The notes: generated by a model from the sequence alone, not told the origin. A stretch of DNA of 34,494 nucleotides from DATAWZ01 sp036266975 (GCA_036266975.1 DATAWZ010000117.1:1-34494); one strand, 5' to 3'. Shown: positions 22,710-30,644, numbered from the stretch's first letter. Numbers and translations are program-made.

Positions 22710-22715
22710 TAGCAT
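22710..22715 (+). promoter_or_regulatory. -10 box of tRNA-Phe
   Basis: TAGCAT lies ten bases before the mature tRNA 5' end at 22726, so the primary transcript would carry only a few extra 5' bases. A -35 box is not obvious. Confidence 0.4.
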
Positions 22716-22725
22716 CAACGGCCGC

Positions 22726-22798
22726 GGCGAGATAGCTCAGTTGGTAGAGCACACGACTGAAAATCGTGGTGTCCCCAGTTCGAGTCTGGGTCTCGCCA
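22726..22798 (+). tRNA. tRNA-Phe (anticodon GAA)
   Basis: A full 73-nt cloverleaf. Acceptor GGCGAGA (22726-22732) pairs with TCTCGCC (22791-22797) including one G-U pair. The D arm is GCTCAGTTGGTAGAGC, and the anticodon stem CACGA/TCGTG encloses loop CTGAAAA with GAA at 22759-22761. The T arm is CCCAG-TTCGAGT-CTGGG, and A is the discriminator base. The 3' CCA is not encoded (ATTT follows). Confidence 0.98.
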
Positions 22799-22852
22799 TT
22801 TCGCTACGTTGCGGTCGTTGCGCGCGAGCAGGAGGCGTCTGAAAGGGCAAGA

Positions 22853-22871
22853 CGTCTCGGTCGGCGAGACG
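22853..22871 (+). terminator. Hairpin downstream of tRNA-Phe
   Basis: CGTCTCG (22853-22859) and CGAGACG (22865-22871) form a perfect 7-bp stem around a 5-nt loop, 55 bases after the tRNA. There is no T run, so it is at most a weak or Rho-assisted terminator. Confidence 0.35.
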
Positions 22872-23002
22872 GGCAGCCTCAGCCGGCGCGGCCTATGGCG
22901 TGCTCCCGCTGGCCAACTGCAGGCGCGCAAGACCTCTGCGACCGGACGCGTGCCCGCCATCCGGACCTTCGACCCGTCGGGCGTGACGTCCGCTCGGTCC
23001 GC

Positions 23003-23008
23003 TAGAAG
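23003..23008 (+). promoter_or_regulatory. Possible -10 box of the HTH-protein gene
   Basis: TAGAAG ends six bases before the GTG at 23015. It lacks the final T of TAnnnT, so it is a weaker match than the others. Confidence 0.25.
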
Positions 23009-23014
23009 ACGTTC

Positions 23015-23737
23015 GTGATCGACGGGGAGACGATGCGCAGCGTCCGGGAACTTCGGGCCCGAGGGCTATCGCCGAAGGAGATCGCCCGCAGCCTGGGCGT
23101 GCGGCCGGCCGTGGTCGGCGATCTTGTCCGCACACTCGCCGCCGAGCGGGGCGCCGCAGCCCCCGACGGCGATCTCGTCGGCTGCTGGGTCAGTGCCGGG
23201 TGGAGCGCCGGTCTGTCGATCGCAGGGCCTCCGCAGTGGCGCGATCCCGGCGGCGACGACGGCACGTGCGGTCTGGTCAGCGCTGTGGTCGCGCGTCGGC
23301 GGCGCAGCCGGCGCACGGTGGCGGTGTGCGTCTACCTCGTTGACGTCTACTGCCTGGGAGTCAAGAACGCGATGGGCCCGGACGGCATGGATGACCAAGC
23401 CTTGCGCCGGCTGACCCGCTGCGTCTTCAGCGGATATTGCGCGCCGCCCGTGCCGGCTCCGATTGAGCTCGTGCGCGATCTTGTACTCGGCGCCGCCGAG
23501 TACGCCCGGGGGCTTGGTTTCGCTGCGCATCGCGACTTCGAGCAGGCCCGGGCGCATCTCGGCCCGTGGATCGGGCCCGGCGCGGTCACGTTCGGATGCG
23601 ATGGCAAGCCAACCTACGTGGAAGGTCCCTACGACGACTCCGCACAGGTCCTTCGCACCCTGCGTGGGGCGGTCGGACGTGATGGCTTCCACCACACGGT
23701 CACGCTCGACGTTGAAGAACTGCCCCTGACCGGCTGA
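23015..23737 (+). CDS. Helix-turn-helix protein of unknown function
   Basis: 240 residues. The first 45 form a helix-turn-helix (SVRELRARGLSPKEIARSLGVRPAVVGDLVRTL) of the DNA-invertase/ECF-like type. The rest is a conserved-looking domain with VCVYLVDVYCLGVKNAMGP, IELVRDLVLGAAEYARGLGFAAH and VTFGCDGKPTYVEGPYDDS. I recall similar actinobacterial hypotheticals, sometimes with SEC-C-like neighbours, but no function is known to me. The two Cys and multiple Asp/Tyr in the middle segment could bind metal. GTG at 23015 or ATG at 23033 (preceded by GGGGAG) are both possible starts. It is the first gene after tRNA-Phe. The next 193 bases hold nothing I recognise. Confidence 0.7.
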   Translation: MIDGETMRSVRELRARGLSPKEIARSLGVRPAVVGDLVRTLAAERGAAAPDGDLVGCWVSAGWSAGLSIAGPPQWRDPGGDDGTCGLVSAVVARRRRSRRTVAVCVYLVDVYCLGVKNAMGPDGMDDQALRRLTRCVFSGYCAPPVPAPIELVRDLVLGAAEYARGLGFAAHRDFEQARAHLGPWIGPGAVTFGCDGKPTYVEGPYDDSAQVLRTLRGAVGRDGFHHTVTLDVEELPLTG

Positions 23738-23930
23738 GAGCTGCCCGCCTCATCCACGTTGATGCGGCCAGTCGGAGCGCTCGAGCAGCAGGAGCCCACT
23801 GATCGTCCCCGGCGGAAGGTGCAGGTCTGCGCGACGAGCAGTCGGGTGGCTGCGGGCTCTTTCACTTTGGCGGGTGTCGGGCTCGGGCGATGGCTCCAGC
23901 GATGGGGCGTTTGTGTCGATGTGATGGTCG

Positions 23931-24482
23931 ATGCGGCGTTGCGTGCGAGTGCTGTTGGTGCTGGTCGGTTGTCTTGTAGGCGTTTTGTTCGCGGGCGGCA
24001 CGGTCGCGTTTGCGGACGTCTACGGGCTGACGGCGAGCGGTACGATCGTGCGGTTTGCGCCCGACTCCCCTGGACAGGTCACAACGGTCGCGGCCGTGAG
24101 CGGTCTGGTGGCGGGAGAGACACTGCGGGCGCTCACGTGGGAGGACGTTCCCGGCAGCCCGGGGAGCCTTGCCCCGGGGCTGCTGGTCGGCGTCGGTGAC
24201 CGTGGCGGCGTGTACGCGATCGATCCTTCATCGGGTGCGGCGAGCCTGCTGACCGGGCTGCCCGGGTTCCCGCCCGGAACTGAGCAGATCGGGCTAGCCC
24301 CTGAGGACAGCGGCTCGATGATGGTCCAGATTCCCTCCGGGCAGAGCTGGAGCGTGATGTCCGGGGAGGTCAACGGCGGGGTCGGCCCTGGTGCTTCGCT
24401 GGATCGCCTCGCGTCTACGCGTGCGTCCTCGGTCGCGGCAGGCCGGGTATGTGAATTCTCGCGGTTCGGGTCGGCCCGTTAG
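23931..24482 (+). CDS. Secreted DUF4394-like protein, probably truncated
   Basis: 183 residues with a signal peptide (RVLLVLVGCLVGVLFAGGTVAFA, cleavage about residue 28). A beta-propeller-like start follows: VYGLTASGTIVRFAPDSPGQVTTV, GETLRALTWED, GGVYAIDPSSGAASLL. These resemble DUF4394 repeats, which describe values read along a secreted propeller. The family is usually longer. Here the last 20-odd residues (from about ASTRASSVAAGR) are merely the antisense of the 3' end of the convergent gene, with which it overlaps by 68 bases (24415-24482). A 3' truncation that read into the neighbour is likely. Start is the ATG at 23931. Confidence 0.55.
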   Translation: MRRCVRVLLVLVGCLVGVLFAGGTVAFADVYGLTASGTIVRFAPDSPGQVTTVAAVSGLVAGETLRALTWEDVPGSPGSLAPGLLVGVGDRGGVYAIDPSSGAASLLTGLPGFPPGTEQIGLAPEDSGSMMVQIPSGQSWSVMSGEVNGGVGPGASLDRLASTRASSVAAGRVCEFSRFGSAR

Positions 24483-26136
24483 AGGTGAACATCGTTACGG
24501 TCGCCAGGGTCGGCGATCGGCGGTTCAGGAGTTTGCGCGCCCGCAGGGGGAACTTGATCGCGACGAGCTCGCTTTGGCCGGCCGCGATCGAGAACGCGCT
24601 GCTGCCGGCGGCGCTCGCGGCGTGCCGTGGGGGGCGGATCGTGAGCGTGGTGGTGCCGTGGCAGGGCTGCTCGGGGCTGCAGCGCAGCCGTAGCCGTACC
24701 AGGCGCCGGGTGCGATCGATTCGCTGGGAGGGCAGCTCGACGCTCGCCTGGCTGGTCCCGAGCAGGCGGGCCAGGAGCATCGCCGGCTGGCCTTGCGGGC
24801 CCGGTGCGGTGCCCAGGACCAGCAGCTTGCCGTCGGGCTGCACCGCGAGCAGCCCGAGCGGGTCGCTGGCTCCGGCAGGCAGCGGCACTGCGTCTTGGTC
24901 GCCCTCGTCGGGAAAGGCGCTCGGTGCCGGCAGCGAGTGCGATCCGAGGTAGCTGACCTGCAGCGGCGTGGGGTCAGGACCCATGGGGGATCCCGGCGGC
25001 TCGGGTCCGGGGAAGGCGACCACATCGCCGCCGCCGGGCATCGCCACCAGCGAGCCGACCGGCGCCCAGTCCAAAGTCACGGAAAATGGCGGCGGCGGCG
25101 GCTGAAGCGACTGCCCATTGGCCGAGAACGCCAACAAGCCAGTGTTTTCGCTTGCCCCGACGCCGCCGCCGCTGCTCATGTCGCCGATGAGGAACTCCCC
25201 ATCGGGCCCGGGCAACGGATCGGCCGGCCCCAGCGTCGTGCCGATGATCGCCGTCTGACCGTTCTCGCCGAAGGCGCTGTCGAACGCGCCGGCAGCGGTC
25301 ACGCGCTCAAGCAACGAGTAGGACTCAACGCCGTAGCGCTGCCATATGCCCCGCACGATCACCACGATGTCTCCGTCGGGTTGGACGAGCAGCCCGCCGG
25401 GAGCGATGAAGCTCAGCGGAGCGCCGTCTTCGCCCGTCGGTACCGGCAGGACCGCCATCCCGCCGGCGCCGAAGCTCTGATCGGGCTGCCCGTTCGCGGT
25501 CAACCGCACCACCGCCGGGACGGTCGTGCCGCCTGCGGGCGTCGTGGTGCCAAGGACGACGATCGCGCCGCCCGGGGCGATCGCGAAGCGCTCGGGGGTG
25601 AACGTCGCGGGCAGGGCCGCCGTGCCGGCCGATCCGAACGAGCTCTCGGGCGTGCCGTCGGGGGTGAGCGCGACCAGCGAGCCGCCGAGCGCAAGTAGGT
25701 TCCCGTTGGAAAGGACCGCGAGCTGCGCGATCGGTCCCAGGTCCGGGCGGGTCAGGTGCGCGTTGTTGCCGAAGGCGGGCACGATCGCGCCGTTGGCTGT
25801 GAACTTGGCCAGCACGCCGATCGTTGAGCTCGGGCTCAGCGTGGCCGACCCTCCGAGCACGAGGTCCCCGTCTGGCAGAACGGTCACGCTCGTGGCGGTG
25901 TTCGCTACCCCGGGGACGACCTGCGCGCTCAGCAGGCCTGCCGATGCGAACGTCGGGTCGAGCATCAGGCCCGGCTCGGTGGCCGCATACGCCGCCGGCG
26001 TGAATGCCGCCACGGCGATCAGCACCAGAGCGACCATCGCGGCTCGCAGATGATGCCGGTGGCCTATTGCCTTCACGCCAACAACAACGTCGGGCGGCCG
26101 CCAAAGTATTGACGTCTTCTGCGCTTCATCCCCCAA
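24415..26136 (-). CDS. Secreted delta-60-repeat / beta-propeller protein
   Basis: A 573-residue exported protein. From the ATG at 26136 there is a 30-residue basic leader and then a signal segment (VALVLIAVAAFTPAAYAA); an internal ATG at the signal start is an alternative. The body contains repeats of the delta-60 type with LDPTFASAGL, PDGDLVLGGSAT, ANGQPDQSFGAGG, PDGDIVVIV, AAGAFDSAFGENG and PDGKLLVLGTAPG. These probably fold as a beta-propeller. The last 110 residues are Arg/Ser/Thr-rich with LRLRCSPEQPCHGTTTLTI, a Cys pair and an Ig-like feel. No enzymatic motif. A TATGTC box lies about ten bases before the ATG. It overlaps the convergent DUF4394-like gene. Confidence 0.8.
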   Translation of the reverse strand: MGDEAQKTSILWRPPDVVVGVKAIGHRHHLRAAMVALVLIAVAAFTPAAYAATEPGLMLDPTFASAGLLSAQVVPGVANTATSVTVLPDGDLVLGGSATLSPSSTIGVLAKFTANGAIVPAFGNNAHLTRPDLGPIAQLAVLSNGNLLALGGSLVALTPDGTPESSFGSAGTAALPATFTPERFAIAPGGAIVVLGTTTPAGGTTVPAVVRLTANGQPDQSFGAGGMAVLPVPTGEDGAPLSFIAPGGLLVQPDGDIVVIVRGIWQRYGVESYSLLERVTAAGAFDSAFGENGQTAIIGTTLGPADPLPGPDGEFLIGDMSSGGGVGASENTGLLAFSANGQSLQPPPPPFSVTLDWAPVGSLVAMPGGGDVVAFPGPEPPGSPMGPDPTPLQVSYLGSHSLPAPSAFPDEGDQDAVPLPAGASDPLGLLAVQPDGKLLVLGTAPGPQGQPAMLLARLLGTSQASVELPSQRIDRTRRLVRLRLRCSPEQPCHGTTTLTIRPPRHAASAAGSSAFSIAAGQSELVAIKFPLRARKLLNRRSPTLATVTMFTSNGPTRTARIHIPGLPRPRTHA

Positions 26137-26357
26137 CCTGACATACCGGCGAGCCGTGCGCGCCTTAGTGGCGTGATACCGCGATGCCGATCGGCCGCGG
26201 TGGGTGTGCCATTCGTGGCCGCGGCAGTGTCGCGTTTAGATCCTGGTGGGAAGCTGCGTGTCTAAGGTAGAGCGCAAGCTGGCGCTCAGGAACGGCAGCC
26301 ACCCATCATGCCGTCGCATCGCCTGAACAGCAGCGCTACCTCCTCGCCTACGACCAC

Positions 26358-27113
26358 GTGCTCGGCGCCGTTCACGCCGATCGCACACCGCAGCTCACCG
26401 GCCCGTACACCGAGCACGACCCGTTCCACGACCCGCTCGTGATGTTCGCCTATCTGGCCGCGATCACCGAGCGACTCCAGTTCGCCACCGGCGTGTTGAT
26501 CCTCCCCCAGCGCCAGACGGTGCTCGTGGCGCGGCAGGCCGCCGACCTTGATCTTCTGTCCGGCGGTCGACTGCGCCTGGGGATCGGGGTCGGCTGGAAC
26601 CACGTCGAATACGAGGCACTCGGGCAGCAGTTCCGCACCCGTGGCGCCCGGCAGGAGGAGCAGATCGGACTGCTGCGCCGCCTATTCGCAGAGCCCATCG
26701 TCGACTTCTCGGGCCGGTTCGATCGGGTCGACCGAGCCGCGCTCGTGCCCAGGCCAGCACATCCCATCCCGATCTGGCTCGGCGGGTCCTCCGAGCCCGC
26801 GTACGACCGGGCGGCCCGTCTGGCCGACGGCTTCATCTTCATCGGTGGCGACGTCGAGCGCGCCATCGACGCCTGGACACGGCTGCGTGATCGCGTGCGC
26901 AGCCACGGGCGGTCGGTCGAGGACTTCGGCGCCGAGTACGTCGGGCGTCCCCAGGGCGCGTCAGGCTCAGACGACATCGCGGCCGAACTCGACGCCTGGC
27001 GCCAGGCCGGCGGGACCCACTTCTCGGCGGTCACCATGGGCCTCGGGCTGGACTCGGTCGACGGTCACATCGACTACCTCGGATCGGTCGCCCGCGCGCT
27101 GAGCCTGTCCTGA
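26358..27113 (+). CDS. LLM class F420-dependent oxidoreductase, lacking its N terminus
   Basis: 251 residues from GTG 26358 show the luciferase-like TIM barrel of F420-dependent oxidoreductases: DPFHDPLVMFAYLAAITERL, TGVLILPQRQTVLVARQAA, DLLSGGRLRLGIGVGWNHVEYEALG, and PIPIWLGGSSEPAYDRAARLADG. The family normally begins 30-40 residues earlier with a first strand and AEELGF-type helix. Here family-like residues (EQQRYLLAYDH) are encoded in frame just upstream of the GTG. No start codon exists between the in-frame TAG at 26268-26270 and GTG 26358, and the first-strand sequence is not recognisable. So the gene is probably 5'-truncated or frameshifted and may be inactive. The 26137-26357 gap shows no other gene. 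Confidence 0.75.
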   Translation: MLGAVHADRTPQLTGPYTEHDPFHDPLVMFAYLAAITERLQFATGVLILPQRQTVLVARQAADLDLLSGGRLRLGIGVGWNHVEYEALGQQFRTRGARQEEQIGLLRRLFAEPIVDFSGRFDRVDRAALVPRPAHPIPIWLGGSSEPAYDRAARLADGFIFIGGDVERAIDAWTRLRDRVRSHGRSVEDFGAEYVGRPQGASGSDDIAAELDAWRQAGGTHFSAVTMGLGLDSVDGHIDYLGSVARALSLS

Positions 27114-27337
27114 CGTGGGCGGGAGGAAGCGATCGCGAGATGGATCTCGTCGACCGGGCCGAGCGCGCGATCGAGCTGGCGCAGAGAACGCCGGAGTCCG
27201 ACGACGCCGCGTCCCAGCTCGATGAGCTCAGCCAGGAGATCAGCGGCCGTCTCCGCGGCCCGGCGCTCGACCCCGAGCTGACCGGCCGGCTCGCCGGGGG
27301 CAGCGCGCGAGCGTGCTCGCCGCATGCCTTCCTTGCC

Positions 27338-29653
27338 TCAACGCGAAGCGCTTCGGTCCAGCCATGCACGGGTCTGCCTGTCACGCCGTCGCTGTTGCGC
27401 TTCGCGCTCGAACAGCGCAGCGGTCTTGGCCAGCACCAGCGTGTACGGCCGCCCGACCCGGCGGGTCTGGTGATCGACCGGGAGCTCGGCGGTGTCGATC
27501 CGGCCGTGCACATGGCGGCGCCGCTCCTTGGCGAGCGGCCATCCGAGCTGCCTCTGGGCCGGGTCCTCGAGGAAGGCCCCGAGGCGATCGCACAGCTCGC
27601 AGCCACAGCCTTCGGGAAGCTCGATCGACCAGTCCTCGTCGTTGCGCGGCGGCCGGGCCAGGCGCACGTCCAGCGCCGTGATGCTGTGGGCGGCGACGAC
27701 GTCGAGACCGACGGCGCTCCAGCGCGCGGCGGATGTCGCGCGAAGCGTCGCGATCGCGCAATCGAGCAGTTCATCCTGGCGGCAGAGAACCTCGACCGCG
27801 CCGTCGCGCAGGTCGGTCGCGGCGACCAGCGACGCGCCCTCCAGGACCGCGGCGAGCGGAGGTCCGAGTTGACCGAGACTCTGCTCACGAGCGCTTGGGG
27901 AGGGCAGCTCCAGACCGCGTTCGACGCCGTACGCGACCCACCTCCAGGACTCTCGCAGCAGCAAGCGAGCCACGTGCGTCCCGGCGCTGCCCACCTCCCG
28001 GAACGCGAGGCAGAGCGGCGGCAGCGAGGAGATCCACGCCTCTGGGCCGTGCCCGTCCCGGTAGTGGAACCGCCGCTCGGCGGACCACGTCGCGAGGAGC
28101 TCCTCCACCCACTGCTCGCCGTAGGAGTCGACCAGCGCGCTCAGCGCCTTCGCGTGTGCGCGTCTCAGCAGCTGGAGTCGGAACGGTCGCAGCAGCATCG
28201 CGGCGAGCGCCGGCTCGTCGAGCAGGCGCGCCGTGCGCAGCGCTTTGGCGAGCAAGCCCTTCGCCTCGACCCGAGCGGCGACCCCGTGCCAGAACGGCGT
28301 CACGGCCGTGGCCGCCTCCTGGGCTCCGGCCAGATCGCCCGTCCGCGCGCGGCGAGCCACCTCGTCGAGCGCGAACGACGGATCTGCCTTGGCCTGCACC
28401 GCGAACGCTCGGCTCCGGGGCCACACGACCGCCGCCCCACGGTGGTACCAGCGATCCAGCGTGTTTCCCCAGTTGCCCATGTAGCCCTCGTACTCCGAGG
28501 AGTACGGCTCGAGCTCGCCCGACGCGGTGCTGGCGCACACCTCGTCGTCGCCGATCGACAGGCCCACGTCCTTGAGCCGCCCGTCCCTCGGGTCGACCCA
28601 GCTGTCGAGCGTGACCTCGGACTCGATCAGCTCTTCGAGGTCGTAGTCCTCGGCGGTCCCGCCGCCGCCGACGTCCTCCAGCTCGTCGTCCGCCTCGTCC
28701 CAGTCGTGCCACCGACCGCCACCCGATCGTCCGTACCAGCGCTCGTCGGAGTCGTAGGCGCTCCAGGTCTCGTGGACGTCTGCCAGCGCGAGGACCGCTT
28801 CGCAGTTGGCCCGCTCCGCCGCCGCGGCCAGGAACGTCGCGCGCTCGGCGTCGGCGCCTTTCAGTCGCGAACGGTCCAGGCCGCGGCGCGTGTATTCGTG
28901 GTCGAGTAGGTAGACGAGGCGGTCAGGGCCGTCGGGCGCGGCGAAGTGCTCCTCGAGGCAGCGGGCTACGCCGCCAACGAGCTCGGGATCCAGGTCGACA
29001 TCCGACGCGGCCGCCCTGTCGCCGAGGAGCAGGTTGTACGTCAGCGCCACTCGATACCCGGCTCTGACCGGCTTGACCTGATGGCGGCAGTCGCTGTAGA
29101 AGGCCACGAACGACAGGGCCTTCTTCGACCCGCGATACGTCGCGACCCGGCCGCCATGCCGGACCTCCAGAGCGCCGCCCTTGAACGTCGAGGGCAGGCC
29201 CACCACGAGCGACCCGACCATCGCGTCGTCCTTCTCTGAGTCCTGGTGCTCGAGGAAGAACTGGCCGGGCGCATAGACCAGCATCGAGTGCAGCTCCGCC
29301 CGCAACGTCCGGCCTGACGGCAGGCCGATCTCCTGGCGGAGGCGGTCGAGAACGGGCTGGAGCGTCCGGTTCCAGCGACGTTTGTCGATCTTCACGCGGC
29401 TCTTCGGGACCTCCCACGTGTCCCGAACCCGACGATCGAGAACGGTCCGCTCTCCGCGCCCGTGCCGGGCCGGCCGAGCGAGCAGGCAGAGCTGCTTTGC
29501 CTGGCTCTGAGGCACCGGAAGCTCGATCATCCCCACGCCCCGCACCTCGAGCTGCAGGTCGCGCGTCGGGGCAGTCCGCGCCGCGCTGAACGCCTTCGCG
29601 TCGGTCGCCCCGGATAGGAGGACGCCAAGACGGTCTCGGGCCGAGTCGCTCAT
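27338..29653 (-). CDS. Large 2OG-Fe(II) oxygenase (prolyl-4-hydroxylase-like domain plus long C-terminal region)
   Basis: A 771-residue protein. The N-terminal third is a 2-oxoglutarate/Fe(II) dioxygenase. LHSMLVYAPGQFFLEHQDSE holds His136 and Asp138, the CRHQV segment supplies His191, and GYRVALTYNL supplies Arg201 for 2-oxoglutarate. Together they give the HxD...H...R set. An acidic segment follows (about 310-350, rich in Asp/Glu/Trp), then a long helical region and a C-terminal GCGCELCDRL Cys cluster about 90 residues from the end. The substrate is unknown; a protein side chain is plausible. Flanks are a truncated LLM gene and a broken DUF2293 gene. TACACT on the minus strand is nine bases before the ATG. 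The 27114-27337 gap contains no gene I can support. Confidence 0.85.
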   Translation of the reverse strand: MSDSARDRLGVLLSGATDAKAFSAARTAPTRDLQLEVRGVGMIELPVPQSQAKQLCLLARPARHGRGERTVLDRRVRDTWEVPKSRVKIDKRRWNRTLQPVLDRLRQEIGLPSGRTLRAELHSMLVYAPGQFFLEHQDSEKDDAMVGSLVVGLPSTFKGGALEVRHGGRVATYRGSKKALSFVAFYSDCRHQVKPVRAGYRVALTYNLLLGDRAAASDVDLDPELVGGVARCLEEHFAAPDGPDRLVYLLDHEYTRRGLDRSRLKGADAERATFLAAAAERANCEAVLALADVHETWSAYDSDERWYGRSGGGRWHDWDEADDELEDVGGGGTAEDYDLEELIESEVTLDSWVDPRDGRLKDVGLSIGDDEVCASTASGELEPYSSEYEGYMGNWGNTLDRWYHRGAAVVWPRSRAFAVQAKADPSFALDEVARRARTGDLAGAQEAATAVTPFWHGVAARVEAKGLLAKALRTARLLDEPALAAMLLRPFRLQLLRRAHAKALSALVDSYGEQWVEELLATWSAERRFHYRDGHGPEAWISSLPPLCLAFREVGSAGTHVARLLLRESWRWVAYGVERGLELPSPSAREQSLGQLGPPLAAVLEGASLVAATDLRDGAVEVLCRQDELLDCAIATLRATSAARWSAVGLDVVAAHSITALDVRLARPPRNDEDWSIELPEGCGCELCDRLGAFLEDPAQRQLGWPLAKERRRHVHGRIDTAELPVDHQTRRVGRPYTLVLAKTAALFEREAQQRRRDRQTRAWLDRSASR

Positions 29654-29662
29654 CGGCCGGTA

Positions 29663-29668
29663 AGTGTA
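29663..29668 (-). promoter_or_regulatory. -10 box of the 2OG oxygenase gene
   Basis: TACACT on the minus strand ends nine bases before the ATG at 29653, a near-leaderless arrangement. Confidence 0.4.
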
Positions 29669-29721
29669 GGAACGCCGGACGGACCTCGCGCGCCCATCTC
29701 GGCTGCCGAGCCGATCACCGG

Positions 29722-29727
29722 TACGGT
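29722..29727 (+). promoter_or_regulatory. -10 box of the DUF2293-family fragment
   Basis: TACGGT ends six bases before the GTG at 29734. The divergent oxygenase promoter is only about 50 bases away. Confidence 0.4.
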
Positions 29728-29733
29728 GACGCG

Positions 29734-30123
29734 GTGTCAGACGAGTCGAGGCAGCTCGAACAACGCGTCGCGCGCGCTGCCGAGGAGGCGCTGGAGCAGC
29801 AGAAGTTCGTGGCGCCGATCGATGTGCTGACGGGGCTGGGGTGGCTCCACCCGGTGCATCTGGATCCGTGGCGAGAGGGCCGGGTCGCGGACCTCGAGCA
29901 GCTCGTTCAGGTTGGCCAGGAGAAGATCACGCTCGCGATCGAGCTGCTACGTCGCTGGGCTGCGGAGCACGGGCTGCAACCACAGGAAGTGGAATGTGTG
30001 GCACGTTCGCGGGCGCGCGAGCCGCCGCGATTCTCCACGAGCGGCGATGAGGCGATCGAGCGGGCGTTGCGCACGCACTTGCTCTGGCCTGGGCGGCGAC
30101 CGGGAGCTGACACGTATATCTGA
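29734..30123 (+). CDS. N-terminal part of a DUF2293-type protein
   Basis: 129 residues: an N-terminal helix, then KFVAPIDVLTGLGWLHPVHLDPWREGR, AIELLRRWAAEHGLQPQEVECVAR and PPRFSTSGDEAIERALRTHLLWP. From memory these are the opening segments of longer (about 300-350 aa) actinobacterial proteins that end in a DUF2293 domain. Here the frame closes at 30121-30123 after an unrelated RPGADTYI tail. A DUF2293-like end is encoded in another frame immediately downstream, so this looks like the front half of a gene with an internal deletion and frameshift. It still has an intact start and -10 box. Function unknown. Confidence 0.7.
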   Translation: MSDESRQLEQRVARAAEEALEQQKFVAPIDVLTGLGWLHPVHLDPWREGRVADLEQLVQVGQEKITLAIELLRRWAAEHGLQPQEVECVARSRAREPPRFSTSGDEAIERALRTHLLWPGRRPGADTYI

Positions 30124-30320
30124 GCGTCAGAAACGTCCCCCAGACGCTCGAGCTGGCCGTCGCCGCGTCGGTCCGCCATCAGGACACCCGCTACGACGAG
30201 CTGTTGATGTCGGGCGTCGATCGCGGCGCCGCCGAGCAGGTTCGCGAGCACGTCGCGCACACGATGGAGGCGTGGCGGCGCGCCAACGAAGCAGGCGTGG
30301 CTGCAACGCCACGTCCGTAG
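30111..30320 (+). pseudogene. C-terminal DUF2293 remnant
   Basis: The open frame, with no start codon near its 5' end, encodes LELAVAASVRHQDTRYDELL then SGVDRGAAEQVREHVAHTMEAWRRANEAG up to a TAG at 30318-30320. The RHxDTxYDELL and VxxxVxxxxxAWR pattern is the DUF2293 signature. The frame is shifted relative to the upstream N-terminal fragment, and the middle of the family (about 150 residues) is missing. The remnant is in the right order and orientation to have come from the same gene. Confidence 0.6.
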
Positions 30321-30604
30321 GCCGTCAGGCCGACCACCGCGCCGCGGGACTCGCTCACCGCGACCCTTGACGCGAGCACGCCCGACTGCGTCGTCGACGA
30401 GCTCTCCGACCACATCGGCCTCGCCGTGACCGGGGCGGGCGCGGCAATCGACTACCTGGGCGCCCGCTTCGACGGCCAGCCCGCGCCGAGCACCTGCGCG
30501 AGCGGACCGTCGAGGACGCTCTCGACGCTCGCCTCCACCCAGGCGCTGGTCACTGAGCTGACGTCGATTACCGGCCTCGTCGGCTTCATCTGAGACGCGT
30601 GTGA
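30321..30604 (+). other. No recognisable gene
   Basis: The frame after the DUF2293 remnant stays open for 90 codons to a TGA at 30591-30593 (STPDCVVDELSDHIGLAVTG is the most protein-like stretch). It has no ATG start and no family match. The antisense frame is Arg/Ala-rich and not protein-like. It may be further gene debris. Confidence 0.3.
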
Positions 30605-30631
30605 ACTGAGCCCTCATATTGGGGGCTCAGT
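30605..30631. terminator. 9-bp hairpin between gene debris and tetR
   Basis: ACTGAGCCC (30605-30613) and GGGCTCAGT (30623-30631) pair perfectly around a 9-nt AT-rich loop. There is no T run on either strand. It lies about 105 bases beyond the tetR stop on the minus strand and just after the degraded plus-strand region, so it could act in both directions. Confidence 0.4.
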
Positions 30632-30644
30632 GCACCGACCCCCC

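Noticed and set aside
22771..22798. tRNA-Phe 3' end as an att site with a second copy downstream
   Set aside because: No direct repeat of the tRNA 3' end was found near 30.6 kb and no integrase gene is present, so an integrative element cannot be claimed.
22715..22960. Minus-strand ORF over the tRNA ending in SNWGHHDFQSCALPTELSRR-like sequence
   Set aside because: This is the well-known spurious translation of the antisense of a tRNA-Phe gene; no real protein.
27140..28909. 589-codon plus-strand ORF
   Set aside because: Nearly all of it is antisense to the 2OG oxygenase gene. The first 65 codons (27140-27337) lie outside that gene and read like an acidic helix, but there is no stop before the antisense region and no family match.
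29907..30617. 236-codon minus-strand ORF across the DUF2293 region
   Set aside because: Composition is typical of a high-GC shadow frame, and the plus strand carries the recognisable family motifs.
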